The notes beneath the pieces are model-generated. The model had not been told where the DNA came from, made no database searches, and saw only the letters and a program-made list of their open reading frames with translations. DNA of 64,000 bases from Thiohalomonas sp041685045 (GTDB taxonomy: Bacteria > Pseudomonadota > Gammaproteobacteria > Thiohalomonadales > Thiohalomonadaceae), in the NCBI GenBank assembly GCA_041685045.1, contig JAWLGP010000002.1:186001-250000 (forward strand), written 5' to 3'. Positions 12,001-20,600 of this stretch are shown here, piece after piece. The position numbers were made by a program, and so were the translations under genes. Positions within the stretch are counted from its first letter, which is position 1, and every line of letters begins with the position of its first letter.

Positions 12001-12892
12001 TGCAGGCCTTGGCGAACAGAGTGACGCTGTGATTGGTGCGGCCGTGTATGGCGATAACGCGCAAATCGACCCGGCCTCGCTGTGTTGCTACCTGAACGCC
12101 CTGGTCGATGATGTAGCGGTGTATGACTACGAGCTCACACATAGGCAGGTTACAAGCCATTACACCGAGACCTACCTGCTGGATAATGTGGCGGTCGTGG
12201 CAGATACGCCAGCACCGTCGAACTACCGCGATTTTGTGCTGTCGCAATCGCCCGTCGCGTATTGGGGGTTTGATGATGTAGCCACTGCCGCCGTAGATGC
12301 GTTGGGGAGTTACAATGGTTCCTATTACAGTGCGCAGACCCAGCAACCCCCGCTGGTTAATGATGGTGGGTATTCGATGCTTCTTCATGGAAACTCAGGA
12401 AGAGTCGAGGTTGAAAACTTTCCGCACCTGAACGACTTTACGATGTCAACATGGGTGCGGGCTGACTCATTGTCCGGGCATGTCGCACTAATGGGTAGAG
12501 ATAAAGAGGCTGGCTCCTTTGGCGCGATCTACTTCAAGCTATCAGCATCAGATTTGCCAGTTCCACATCTGCATATCCGGGGTGAGGGTGGGGTATTGGC
12601 AGCAGCCAATGCATCAGCAGCCCTTGCACCTGGACAGGTTTATCATGTGGTTGGCACATATCAAAACAGCGCAGGCAAAGTAAGTCTGTTTGTCAATGGT
12701 GAACTTGTCGGCTGGTCCATCAATCAAGGATACATGATTCCCAAACAGACCGATCCACTAGTGATCGGCGCAGGTTACTGGGGTAGGAGTTTGGTTGATT
12801 TTCTGTATGGGAATATGGATAACGTATCTATATTTGACCGCGCGCTCACTCAGAAGCAGGTGAAAGCTCTTTATGATTCCGGAATGCAGTGA
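2..12892 (+). CDS. Giant secreted/surface multidomain protein, 5'-partial
   Basis: The frame is open to the first base and the first ATG (32) has no signal peptide, so the true start lies upstream. Visible order: propeller-like strands (to about nt 720), Ig-like segments (to about 3900), Asp-rich calcium-binding repeats of the DSDGDGLSDG type (about 3908-4480, 5670-6375, 7670-8390, 9175-9290), Ig-like domains beginning near 4495, 6390 and 10190, carboxypeptidase-regulatory-like domains (about 4785, 6665, 10437), a GATase-like segment (5035-5665), a second propeller-like segment (9395-10150) and two C-terminal LamG-like domains (11515-12190, 12230-12890). An unrecognised ~240-residue module occurs three times (about 6950-7665, 8385-9170, 10695-11440). 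No C-terminal sorting signal is seen. It is probably an exported, calcium-stabilised adhesin or matrix protein; the exact role is unknown. It heads a co-directional block with PPIase lipoproteins and an RHS protein. Confidence 0.85.
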   Translation, partial: LYTPYTKHVGMAVANSAYNYLLLEQEQAIAVLKADGGEVNVIREIGASDLEVVGGEAVAAVAGTLQTISTTTHDIKRRIEVSSDTIVDITAHGGQVIALTDSGRFYTVDTTPGSETVSELTSVTGYGASAMVMDGDYLFFIRSGVLHRLNLTDYQLHQFAEVGGIDVMQLAQGRLWVASSLNGELRLLAYQPHSMGPVAGSLLPLQYAATALAVEQDRIAVAAGGDRLQILSIPAAAQSASASATTPIAGSLYTAGTALQTQLGDSGINAASYFINGKRVATDVEPPFYGRIDLREWFSADQVFDFSVQLETVHGEIVRSLDRALQLHDTGTVANNYTVSLDYDEHSWLPAPLDVAVEVTGSSQPIAQIELLMSPNGEDQWQRIGLYRGADYTVSLHYGTDRSGYSLKARAVDVFGNARESAVRKFYRHHDNIAPEISRLVIEGDTTYPDENKAVAGYAFDVVVTLGDEGGGIAQATLRRDAEVVAIAYEAASLRYRHLDAKVGSYSYTLDVTDRSGNAATKSLLVTVVQDQPPVITALSVPSTVREQSQFEIKLSANDEVALSTVEVEWNGFSDTYDYSDTASFNAKPYTVIDKRAERLAGQLSLPLTVRIRDDRGQQSSVQKNITLLPDLVPDASALTISAPPNAFYGSSISIGLSDVDRVDDAPSGLQLELLQVNGDSEKLLKSFTQGAANQSAFNHSFTVPLEQLPQDELRYKVVATDALGQSSESTLHTIDLTWPPNLIRFEAASETENPAAVRVEDTPLYQVVVLDASSRPVPKQTIKWYLRDMASGTTSYIGSSGTDAAGHATMAVNVALKAGSYQLRAELPAFPLVDSASSAFEVTHGPTRKIVAAIADEVIAGAEFTLRLRALDGQFNPADDDDSTGYQVTLPAGFSAAAAEGLLIGSSGVDGETRETVSGQLSGGGATLTLRAAAMAAEYVATLQLDAGLLPYFDAGDGAPPQQDEEIPITVLPDVAHALQFQDEEGLPQGELPAVYGVKHEVPLQLQLLDQYGNRVYHVDDAPADFAVQVTVSGSAIINEESANAAVQIDDGLAGLTVGNNQFEQVVVAIGSVPEELAGVDASTTFVLQFTQSPPEIALARIRAGQQLELTANFTYDEPVVAGAIGKYVSITDGGNLVAGSSALAGADTVVFTPLFSPFELNHCYGYSTVGSVLVGAQRNDPVQEEQGTICAPQVMINKAGIQQVVEGQAIKLPISSGSGVNMNLITNGRAVIHGAEQPFEWRSGSHYPTGRTVTIPAFSQMEGATLADGELVELSLHGLYNSAQLQVANALQLQVFIPELDYDADGLSNRIEVEHMGLDPTRADSDGNGIGDLLDDLDGDGLSNQQELALGTDIGDSDSDDDGLSDGAEVNTHGTSPLNPDSDGDGLSDGAEVNGVPSSSPLLTDTDNDGIDDNVELANGLNPSNPGDAAADLDGDGLSNLEEIQAGTKVDDADSDDDTLSDGYEVNTLGTNPNAADTDADGLSDAEDSEPTVTDVTPPQLSLASPQEGAQLLKGQTVTLRADATDNGRVVSVSFYVNGANIATDTSAPFAVDFELPTLTDSVTFKLVATDTNGNQAETAEIPFTLVDDPLTTVIGYVVNALEEPLAGVTVEAQGRTAVTQVDGTFVITQVPVAKGNISVAATGVIDGENTTVVTNPVPAVWGSTTEVGRIALFSPVVRVGYYHAYYGYGMTYQRDIITRAGYTPVYINSLSSITNENIDALWIDSYNYLGSSNGWTVDAVDAFTKGGGIVVYHIERPTSSTALRQMPGSPDGTVVYDTNYTYSRTINAVDRWSDIADGKLGELSPGYLNESYAHYGYIDGDTLADDVRPEFYRQERYRNRIAGISYDYGAGSVYFSTVRLRYLSTASEYHQVYAPNVLVAMYERTLADSDGDGLKDIYEYDHGTTAFNPDFDGDGLLDGFEVKHGFDPLQDLGEAELDPDGDGLSNLREQEHGTQPNVADTDGDTLLDGYEVDTVGSDPRLADTDGDRLRDDLELANNADPNLVDTDFDGLSDYLEVVIYKTRPDNADSDGDGLSDYIELTDTVTALGNLNPNYAADANEDWDGDGLTNKEEILEYKTKHYSSDTDSDGVSDGEEVSMGLDPLDSDYDDDGLLDGEDSEPWVSDVVAPTVTLTEPQSGQTLVKAQQIVLKADAVDDGRVTEVRFIANGVQVGVDTQAPYEIAYVVAEDVASADIEVIAVDTNANEGSSGVASFTVIDDPLMTVTGRVIDVLGGPVAGASVTVVGVDDVEYVTVATASDGRFTIDNVTTTVPQVKLVARTLFGAEEVGSETPYFNTERNGSSDLGDMTLQPIGNAAGMAIPETGVTSSAPNPKYLYDSLGQVWEVYSDGSVYGGNMWSPRWPTLKVNNSSFASSTRRLEFGGREVVLSGFTNNSVKVTRKVYVPDDEAFVRYLEIFENTASTARSVTAHLHGDMANYVDWSLNTASGDSSFTSSDEFLVASNGSRNAVHLFHDGTYTPSSANFINRDDTNVYYDFNVPAGAQVAVMHFTTRRSTAQQGLQFAQQLNAKEVPHMFDGLTTEEANSVINIALDMRIDSDGDGIYDADEVPLGLDPFSDDSDGDQLLDNFELDYGFNPLSPSGEGETYGDADGDGLNNLDEQSEGTDPLVADSDGDGLLDGEEVHSHNSSPLLTDTDNDGLADNLEVEYGTRADVKDTDGDGLTDYDEVVTHLSDPLDEDTDDDGMWDGYEVKYGLQSALAEGDEDGDGLTNLEEFQLGINPRSVDTDGDMLWDSWEVNRYGTKPTHKDSDGGGRWDSDEIFFDSTDPLYAADELQRYTSTSTKLADSARNQWTIDHYYNSQNAGRVSLAGDSCYYCYNSFPASYNAFTLTVDGVDFTPARRSYYSSYGWNVAKSMGGREFYHNTAGINGLLVNRRVYVPQADGPFIRYLEVLANPTDEEKEVTVRLRSTYSKSANWSQGTPVATTSSGDSTLSVSDEWIEYRDARHTSRPRLLHMFAGANRRIEPVSAYNYAGSNEDVWYVDYTLTIPPGERRIIMHFGTMYPYGTTKDQMYYVEGAALDGLTPQDQADIVNFFAYVDTDRDGLSDDEEVAMGTLPDNPDSDGDGLDDLNDKQPLVPDTVGPTAAITVAESTAGTVDLSEAPIVMSPAGNLSIGAIDTLAQGIALNREGTLLFVITRDTNLILQFALSTPYDISTASLIGSADISSQATKWQGLTINPEGTVLLATTFESASGLGDGAVYQYDIDTPWDITALSYSGKKMTFGSRIRASQGIWLDESGTRMYLSDSYGTEDKVYQYDLSTPWDVATATYSGNSLDTLPYQSTAVDVLIDPQGTSLYVSDYPSSGTNSYIHRYTLSTAWDLSSAVYDRIAFTDTHGRYIDGFHIDFIKNKLYVMQGATDTIYQYAFAYDVSATPAPTETTPTLFVGDLMNLRFDVGDNEDVASASVYANGELICETTQAESFAIPFVVPDTTDLLIAVQAVDVVGNISTTTTSYTIIPEPGMTVSGRVVDWNGTPVRDVEVSFAGLSTFTQADGGFIFEGVAAAFDAQSVYAEALIDGESVTVTSSPINLERYAVVHVGDLPLKPRMINAVNPIDEKNLVYTGETTFWYSLISDGYTWDIWGDGTIGDGESNAYDYGNFIEVNGTTYSGGLTGKLRLDGREVTFASQKMGVLEVSRKVYVPQSGNHARYLEILSNPAAMAQEVTLTVYGNLGADGDTTLVDTSSGDTLLDTDDDYLTVDDICAGCGDDAVAQVMAGEDAPIRPTAVSLNNDVYSYTYKLTIPAGQRRIVMHYAVQRHDREEAVETAKQLYSLGNPVEGLTNQELRDVVNFKYLIDADGDGLFDRNSSYAHLGAIMRENPISMLTFEETDGAIVHDFIGTYDGTLVNSPDLGKDPLFHDSNASIRFKGEGDRVNWPLPQQTGAFTIEAWVKPMGNYGVDTELFSRDRAGVSTGNAAIRLATQNSGATALFEISDDLGNRITATGHELVADNTTHLVATYDGIDTVRLYINGVIVDTSSNALFAGLGEQSDAVIGAAVYGDNAQIDPASLCCYLNALVDDVAVYDYELTHRQVTSHYTETYLLDNVAVVADTPAPSNYRDFVLSQSPVAYWGFDDVATAAVDALGSYNGSYYSAQTQQPPLVNDGGYSMLLHGNSGRVEVENFPHLNDFTMSTWVRADSLSGHVALMGRDKEAGSFGAIYFKLSASDLPVPHLHIRGEGGVLAAANASAALAPGQVYHVVGTYQNSAGKVSLFVNGELVGWSINQGYMIPKQTDPLVIGAGYWGRSLVDFLYGNMDNVSIFDRALTQKQVKALYDSGMQ

Positions 12893-12961
12893 CCTGCCAT
12901 TTATCGATATGTCGAATAACTGTTGTTTGGTTGGGTTTGTGGAGGAATAAAATTGGAGTCC

Positions 12962-13789
12962 ATGAAAAAATATGGTTTGTACGTCACGCTCGTCGCGATA
13001 ATTTCAGCCTGCAGCGATGGTCAAGACGTTATCGCCACGGTCAACGGCAATGACGTTACCCGACCCACCATCGAAGCCTACCTTAAATACAAACGCATCC
13101 CGGCAGACAAGCCGGATGTGAGCAACAAGGCGATCGATATCTACCTGGAGAAGAGCGCACTTACCGATGCCATCCTGCAACAGGACGTACTCGACCAGGC
13201 GGCGATCGAGGTGGAACTCGGCGAGTTCAAAAAGCAGATGGTGGTATCGCGTTATTTCGAAACGTTTCTCGCCGAAAAGGTTGATGAGCAGGCGGTAAGA
13301 AATTTCTATAAAGCCAACCAGGACCGCTACCAGTCCAGAAAGGTGCATGTCGCCCACATTCTGCTGCGCACCAATCCAAAGATGAGTGAAGAGGAGCGCC
13401 AGGCCCTGTTGACCCGCGCCCACGAGGCCTACAGCCGCGTCACCTCCGGCGAGGATTTTGCCGACCTGGTGGCCGAGTACTCGGAGGACAAACTCTCGGC
13501 GAAGAGCGACGGCGATCTTGGCTGGGTGCAGGAGGGGGCCATTGACCCGGCCTTTACCCAGGCCGCCTTCAAGCTTGGCAAGGATGAGATCTCCCAGCCC
13601 ATCGTTACGCCGTTCGGTTTTCACGTGCTCAAGGTGCTGGACGAGGCCCAGGTGATCACGCAGCCCTTTGAGGCGGTCAGCGGCAATATCCGTTACGAGC
13701 TGCGCCAGCGGGCCAAGCAGGCGGAGATGGAGCGCCTTCAGGGCCTGGTGAAGATCGAGAAGCGTGAGGGCGGCGATGAAGAAGGATAG
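12962..13789 (+). CDS. SurA/PpiC-type peptidyl-prolyl isomerase lipoprotein
   Basis: A predicted periplasmic folding factor. I chose the ATG at 12962 rather than the upstream one (12923): it has GGAG six bases before it and opens with MKKY, a short hydrophobic stretch and the lipobox-like ISAC, so the mature protein would begin at that Cys and be lipid-anchored. The N-terminal part is SurA-N-like. A parvulin domain follows (about nt 13345-13650) with VAHILL, FADLVAEYSED, GDLGWV and TPFGFHVLKV, all typical of active PpiC folds. The gene follows the giant gene by 69 bases and overlaps the next lipoprotein gene by 14. Known parvulin lipoproteins assist folding of exported and outer-membrane proteins; a dedicated role for the giant proteins nearby is inference from position. 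Confidence 0.87.
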   Translation: MKKYGLYVTLVAIISACSDGQDVIATVNGNDVTRPTIEAYLKYKRIPADKPDVSNKAIDIYLEKSALTDAILQQDVLDQAAIEVELGEFKKQMVVSRYFETFLAEKVDEQAVRNFYKANQDRYQSRKVHVAHILLRTNPKMSEEERQALLTRAHEAYSRVTSGEDFADLVAEYSEDKLSAKSDGDLGWVQEGAIDPAFTQAAFKLGKDEISQPIVTPFGFHVLKVLDEAQVITQPFEAVSGNIRYELRQRAKQAEMERLQGLVKIEKREGGDEEG

Positions 13790-14636
13790 TACCGCCAGGG
13801 CTTTGGCACTACTTCTGGCATTGATAATCGCCTCCTGCGGCGAGTCGCCGCGCCAGGAGCCGGACGTCCCGGAGCTACAGCCGCAGGCCGTCGCCTACGT
13901 CAATGGATCACCCATTACCACTGCCGAGCTGGATACGGCTCGCGCCCGCTTCAACGGGGCCGGAGCCTTGCTGGATGCAAGCTTCGAGCAGACCCTGCTG
14001 CAGAGCCTGATCAACAGCCGCGCCATGTCACTGTTGGCTGAAGGCGAGCTGGACGAGGAGGAGGCCGGGCAACTTGCCCTCAAGGTCGCCGCCTATCGCG
14101 AAGAGCTGCTGGTCAAGGCCTACCTCGAGCGCCATGCCACACCGTCCCCCGTCACCCAGGAGATGGTCGAGAGCTATTACCGGGACCACCTGGAGGAGTT
14201 TTCCGGCGGCAGCCGTAAGGAGTTCGAATACTTCAGCTCGACAAAGGGCGAGTTGGACGAGGAGGAGCGCCGACGCATCCTCAGCTTGCTCGCCGCGGCA
14301 AAGGAGAACGCCGACTGGCAGGGGCTTTTAGCGCAGGAGACGGGCCTTGCCCTCGCTTACCGCAAGGCAAAGGCGAGGGTAGATGTACTGGCGGAGCCCC
14401 TGGAGACGCTGGTAGCGGCGACGCCCCCCGGTGAGGTCTCGCCGGTGCATGTCGGTGCCAAGGTGCTGCTGGTCCGCGTTATCTCGGAGGAGCAGCTTGC
14501 GGCCAGGCCGCTAAGCGAGGTCGCTGGTGAAATTCGCAAACGTCTCGCGCCCATGCAGTTGCGCAAGGCGGTTAAAGCGCTCTCGGCACAAGCACTGGAG
14601 CAGGTCAATGTGACCTACCCGAATAGCGAAAAATGA
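13776..14636 (+). CDS. SurA-like lipoprotein, degenerate isomerase domain
   Basis: ATG at 13776 overlaps the end of the preceding gene and has GAGGG just upstream; a GTG at 13764 is possible but would disturb the signal sequence. The N-terminus MKKDSTARALAL, a hydrophobic run and IIASC form a lipoprotein signal. The segment after it (VAYVNGSPITTAELD) is the usual start of SurA-N-like chaperone domains, and AVAYVNG/ITTAELD is shared in pattern with the preceding gene. The expected parvulin signature (S.D....GGDLGW, PFGFH) is absent from the C-terminal half, which has only a weakly similar scaffold (GEVSPVHVGAKVLLVRV). It may therefore be a chaperone without isomerase activity, working as a pair with the upstream protein. 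The catalytic loss is inferred from missing motifs. Confidence 0.8.
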   Translation: MKKDSTARALALLLALIIASCGESPRQEPDVPELQPQAVAYVNGSPITTAELDTARARFNGAGALLDASFEQTLLQSLINSRAMSLLAEGELDEEEAGQLALKVAAYREELLVKAYLERHATPSPVTQEMVESYYRDHLEEFSGGSRKEFEYFSSTKGELDEEERRRILSLLAAAKENADWQGLLAQETGLALAYRKAKARVDVLAEPLETLVAATPPGEVSPVHVGAKVLLVRVISEEQLAARPLSEVAGEIRKRLAPMQLRKAVKALSAQALEQVNVTYPNSEK

Positions 14637-14685
14637 AGTAACCGGGGAGAGCCTGCCCAGGGAACGGCTTAGCGGACCAATAATA

Positions 14686-17600
14686 ATGAATGGACAATAT
14701 ATAGAAGCGGCACGGTACGCCTTGCGCGAGGTGATCGGCCTCAGGCGAATTCGGGTCGAATCCCTGCGCGCCGCCCTGCTGCTCATCGCAACGCTGGCGG
14801 CGGCGCAACCGTCGTTCGCCGGTACCTTTACCGTTTTTGGCAAGGAGACCGTTACCCGCGCCACCAAGGCCCCCGTCACGGCAAGCTTTTCCTTCGATGT
14901 GCGTGACCCCTCCGCGCGGTATGAGATTCGCGTACTCAACGGCGCCGTCAGTGACGACAAAGGCAAAAAAACCCAAACATCCAGCGCCAGGATTGCGATC
15001 AACGGCGCGCAGGTTATCGGCCCCAACTACTTCAATAAGAATGTCACCAGTATAGTCGAGGCCGTTGCTCTCGATGGCGCCAATTCCATCGATATCACCC
15101 CGGCCGGCCAGCCCGGCAGCTACCTCACGGTTGATGTCATCGGCTACGACGATGTCCCCCCGGAGATCACGGCCTACATAGAGCCCGTCGCCAACCGGTA
15201 CGGCTGGCACAACGGCAGCGTGGTCGTGCGTTTCGAGTGCGATGACAAAACAAGTGGCGTCGCCTTTTGTGCCGAGCCGGTTACCCTGGAGCTCGAAGGG
15301 GAAAACCAGACGGTCACCGGCATGGCGGTAGACATCGCGGGCAATCAAGCCAGGACTACTGTAACGGTCAACATCGACCTTACAAAGGGCCTGATTCAAG
15401 GTGCGATTACCCCAAGCCCTAATGCCGCAGGCTGGAACAACAGCGACGCCACCGTCAGCTTCAGCTGTAGCGATGCGCTGAGTGGCGTCGCCAGCTGTAG
15501 CGAAGCCGTACTGCTGAACACCGAAAGCGCCGACCACAGTGTTGCCGGCGAGGTCATCGACAGGGCGGACAACAGCGCCACCACCAACGTTACCGTCAGG
15601 CTCGATAAAACGGCGCCGCAAATCAGCGTAAGCCCGACACCAGTGGCCAACGACCACGGCTGGCACAACGGTCCGGTCAAGCTGCATTACAGCTGTAGCG
15701 ACTCCCTGAGCGGCGTCGCCGCCTGTGAACCCGACCAGACCATCGCGGGTGAAGGGGCGGCACAGACCATCACCGGCGACGTGACCGATGCGGCCGACAA
15801 CAGCGCCACCACCGACATCACCCTCAACATCGACCTGACCGCGCCGACCATTGCCTCCACCATTTTCCCTGCGGCCAACGCCGCGGGCTGGCACAACCAA
15901 GACGTCATGGTCAGCTACAGCTGCGATGACGCCCTCAGTGGTGTGCAGCAGTGCGAGCAGGCAAAGATCGTCACCACCGAGGAGGCCAACCAGATCATCA
16001 GCGGAAGCGTCACCGACAACGCTGACAACGGTGCGACCACCAGCCTCTCCCTCAACATCGACAAGACCGCGCCGCTCATCACCACCACCCTGGAACCCCT
16101 TCCCAATGCAGCCGGCTGGCACAACGAAGCGGTACTGGTGCGCTTCCACTGCAGCGACGAGTTGAGTGGCATCGCCAGCTGTCCCGAGCCGGTCACCCTT
16201 GAACTTGAGGGCGGTTCGCAGCCGGTCAGCGGCACCGCCGTCGACGTGGCGGGCAACGCCGCCAGTACCACCGTCAGCGTCAACATCGACCTCACGCCCG
16301 GTCTCATCAGCGGCACCATCACCCCGGCGCCCAACGCCGCGGGCTGGAACAATGCCGATGCCACCGTCAACTTCACCTGCAGTGACGCATTAAGTGGTGT
16401 TGCCGCCTGTACGGACCCGGTCCCGGTGAGCCAGGAGAGCGCGTCGAACGTCGTGACAGGGCAGGTCGTGGACAAGGCTGACAATCAGGCCTCTGCCACT
16501 GCCACTGTCACCGTCAAACTGGACAAAAGCGCTCCGCAAATTAGTGTTAGGCCGACTCCGGCGGCAAACAGCCTCGGTTGGCAACGTGAACCGGTAACAC
16601 TGACCTACACCTGTAGCGACAGTTTAAGCGGGATTGCAGAGTGCACCCCCAATCAGGTCATTCAATCCGAGGGCGCCAACCAGAAATACACCGGTCAGGC
16701 GGTCGATATAGCCAACAATGATGCAACAACCGACATAACGCTCAACATCGATCGCACCGCACCAACCATCGCTGAAACAGTCACCCCTGTGGCAAATGCA
16801 GCAGGATGGCATAACAGCGACGTCACCGTCAGCTATAGCTGCAACGACGCGCTGAGTGGTGTTCAGAGCTGTGCAGATAACGTTGTGATCACGACTGAGG
16901 CGGCGTCACAAGTCATCACCGGAGAGGTAGTAGACAACGCAGACAATCCCGCCAGCACCTCGGTAACACTGAATATCGATAAAACGGCCCCCGAGATCAC
17001 CACTACATTGGAGCCGCTGCCCAACGAAGCAGGCTGGCACAAGGAAGCCGTATTGGTGCGTTTCCATTGCAGCGACGCGCTGAGCGGGATCGCCACCTGC
17101 CCGGAGCCGGTCACCCTCAGTCTCGAGGGGGCAGCGCAAGAGGTCAGCGGAACCGCCGTCGATGTTGCCGGCAACAGCGCAAGCACCACCGTCAGCGTTA
17201 ACATCGACCTGACGCCCGGTCTCATCGCCGGTGAAATCACCCCGGCGCCCAACGCCGCCGGCTGGAACAATGCCGATGCCACCGTCAGCTTCACCTGTAG
17301 CGATGCCCTGAGTGGCGTCGCCAGCTGCAGTGAGTCGCAGAGCCTGCAACAGGAGGGGGCACAGCAGACCGTCACCGGCACCGTGGCCGATACCGCCGGC
17401 AACAGTGCCTCTACCACGCTTACCCTGAATATCGATAAAACTGCACCCGAGATCACCACCACCCTGGAGCCGCTGCCCAACGAAGCGGGGTGGCACAAGG
17501 AAGCGGTATTGGTGCGTTTCCATTGCAGCGATACGCTGAGCGGGATCGCCACCTGCCCGGAGCCGGTCACCCTCAGCCTGGAGGGTGGGGCACAGGAGGT

Positions 17601-20600
17601 CAGCGGTACTGCCGTTGATGTGGCGGGCAACAGCGCCAGCACCACCGTCAGCGTCAACATCGACCTCACCCCCGGCCTCATCAGCGGTACCATCACCCCG
17701 GCGCCCAACGCCGCTGGCTGGAGCAACGCCGATGCCACCGTCAGCTTCACCTGTAGCGATGCCCTGAGCGGCGTCGCCAGCTGCACCGATCCACAGAGCT
17801 CTCAGCAGGAAGGGGCACAGCAGGCCGTCACCGGCACGGTGATCGACACCGCCGGTAACAGCGCCTCGACCACGCTCACTCTGAACATCGACAAGACCGC
17901 ACCCGAGATCTCCACCAGCCTCGAGCCGCTGCCCAACGAAGCGGGCTGGCACAAGGAAGCCGTGTTGGTCCGTTTCCATTGCAGCGATGCGCTGAGCGGG
18001 ATCGCCACCTGCCCCGAACCGGTCACCCTCAACCTGGAGGGCGGGGCGCAGGAGGTCAGCGGCACCGCCGTCGATGTGGCGGGCAACAGCGCCAGCACTA
18101 CCGTCAGCGTCAACATTGACCTCACCCCCGGCCTCATCACGGGTGAAATCACCCCGCCACCCAACGCCGCCGGCTGGAACAACGCCGATGCGACCGTCAG
18201 CTTCACCTGCAACGATGCCCTGAGTGGTGTCGCCAGCTGCACTAATTCCCAAACTCAGCAGCAGGAGGGCGCACAGCAGGCCGTCACCGGCACGGTGGTC
18301 GATGCCGCCGGTAACAGCGCCTCGACCACGCTCACTCTGAACATCGACAGAACCGCACCCGAGATCTCCACCAGCCTCGAGCCGCTGCCCAACGAAGCAG
18401 GCTGGCACAAGGAAGCCGTATTGGTGCGTTTCCACTGCAGCGACACCCTAAGCGGGATCGCCACCTGCCCGGAGCCGGTCACCCTCAGCCTGGAGGGCGG
18501 GGCACAGGAGGTCAGCGGTACTGCCATTGATGTGGCGGGCAACAGCACCCGCACCACCGTCAACGTCAACATCGACCTCACCCCCGGCCTCATCAGCGGT
18601 ACCATCACCCCGGCGCCCAACGCCGCCGGCTGGAACAATGCCGATGCCACGGTCGACTTCACCTGCTCCGATGCCCTGAGTGGCGTCGCCAGCTGCAGTG
18701 AGTCACAGAGCCTGCAACAGGAGGGGGCACAGCAGACCGTCACCGGCACCGTGGTCGATACCGCCGGCAACAGCGCCTCCACCGCCCTCACTATTAAGAT
18801 CGACAAAACGGCACCGACTCTCAGCTTTGACGCTCCCCAGCAGGGGAGCGCGCAAACCGTCAATCCACCGCCCGTCAGCATCAAGCTGGCGGATAACCTG
18901 CAGCTCGACGGTAATTCACTCGTGCTGATGTTGAACGGCTCACCGGTCAGCGCAACCTGCCAGCTTTCCGGTGATATCGCCAACTGCACACTGCCTGTCT
19001 ACATCGATGGCAATAACGCAACGATTGAGGCGCGCGTCCGTGACATGGCCGGCAATGAGGGAAGCGCCGCAGTCAGTTTCGACTTCGACAATGACGGCGA
19101 CGGACACGTCGATGCCGAGGACCTCTTCCCGGACGACGCCACCGAATGGGCCGACATGGATGGCGACGGCACCGGTGACAATAGCGATCCGGACCGCGAC
19201 GGCGACGGCATCAGCAACGACTATGAAACCCAGACCGGCTTCGACCCCAATGACGCCCAGGCCACGCCTCCCGATACGGACAGCGATGGGATCCCCAATA
19301 GCGTCGACCCCGACCGTGACGGGGATGGCGTCGCCAACGAAGCGGACGCCTTCCCTGACGACCCCGCCGAAAGCAGTGACCTGGACGGTGACGGCATCGG
19401 CGACAATGCCGACCCCGATCGCGACGGCGACGGCTTCAGCAACACCGATGAGCAGGCCGAGGGCACCGACCCTAATAATGCCGCCGACTACCCGGATCAC
19501 GAGCCGCCCGCCCTCACGGTTGACGGCGGCCTTGAGCGGGTGACCGATGCCGATACCATGGACCTGGGCGGTACGGTAAGCGACAGCGGCAAAGGGGTCG
19601 CCACGGTCAAGATCGCGACCGACCGCTATGCCGGCATCGACTTTGCCGCCCTGCTCAGTGGCGATCGCTGGAGCGCCTCGGTACCGCTGGAGGTCGACAC
19701 CAACCTTCTCACCATTACCGCCACAGACAAGGTCGGCAACCAGGCCGCGGTCACTGTCAACGTGCTGCGTGAGGATTCCAACGCCGTGGTGGGCCTCACC
19801 ATCGACTACCCCAAGGCCAACGCCATCCTCACCACCGATTCGATCGTGGTGAGGGGTGTCCTGCGCAGCTCGCTACCGGCCCAGTCAATGACGGTTCAGG
19901 TCAACGGCAAGTCGGCCACCCTCAGCGCCACCGACAACAATACCGACTTCACCTTCCAGTCCGGGAAGATCACCCTGGCAGAAGGCATCAATAACATCCT
20001 GGTGCAGGGCACGGTGGACGACCAGCCGATTCAGCGCACCGTCTACGTCACCTATCAACCGGAAGAAGCGCAGGTCGCCGCCCCGGTGATCACTGTCTTG
20101 GCCCCGCAAAACGGCAGCTACCTCGCCGAGAGTGATTTCATGCTTGCGGGGGAGGTGATTGCCGAGGGCAGGCTCACGGGCCTCGCCATCAACGGACAGG
20201 CCGTCGCCTTCAGCACCCACCAGGCGCCCCGTTACCCGTTCAGTGAGCTGCAGAACATCCCCGACGGCGACAGCAGCGGCACCTTCACCATCGTGGCCAC
20301 CGACGAGCTCGGAAAACAAAGCGAAACGACCGTTGAGTACCCGATCGACAACATCGCCCCAAGGATCACCCTCGAGCGTCCCCTCAACCCCGCACCGCAG
20401 GAGACCCTGGTGGTCGAACAGCCCTACCGTCTGCAGGGCACGGTTTCCGACCCCAACATCGCCTCGCTGCTGATCAACGACACCGGCGTCAGCCTCGAGC
20501 CGCTCGACACCAACGGCAACTATCGTTTCGATGTACCGTTGGCACTTGCCCGTGGCGAGCCCAACCCACTGACCCTCAGCGCCAGCGACATGGCCGGCAA

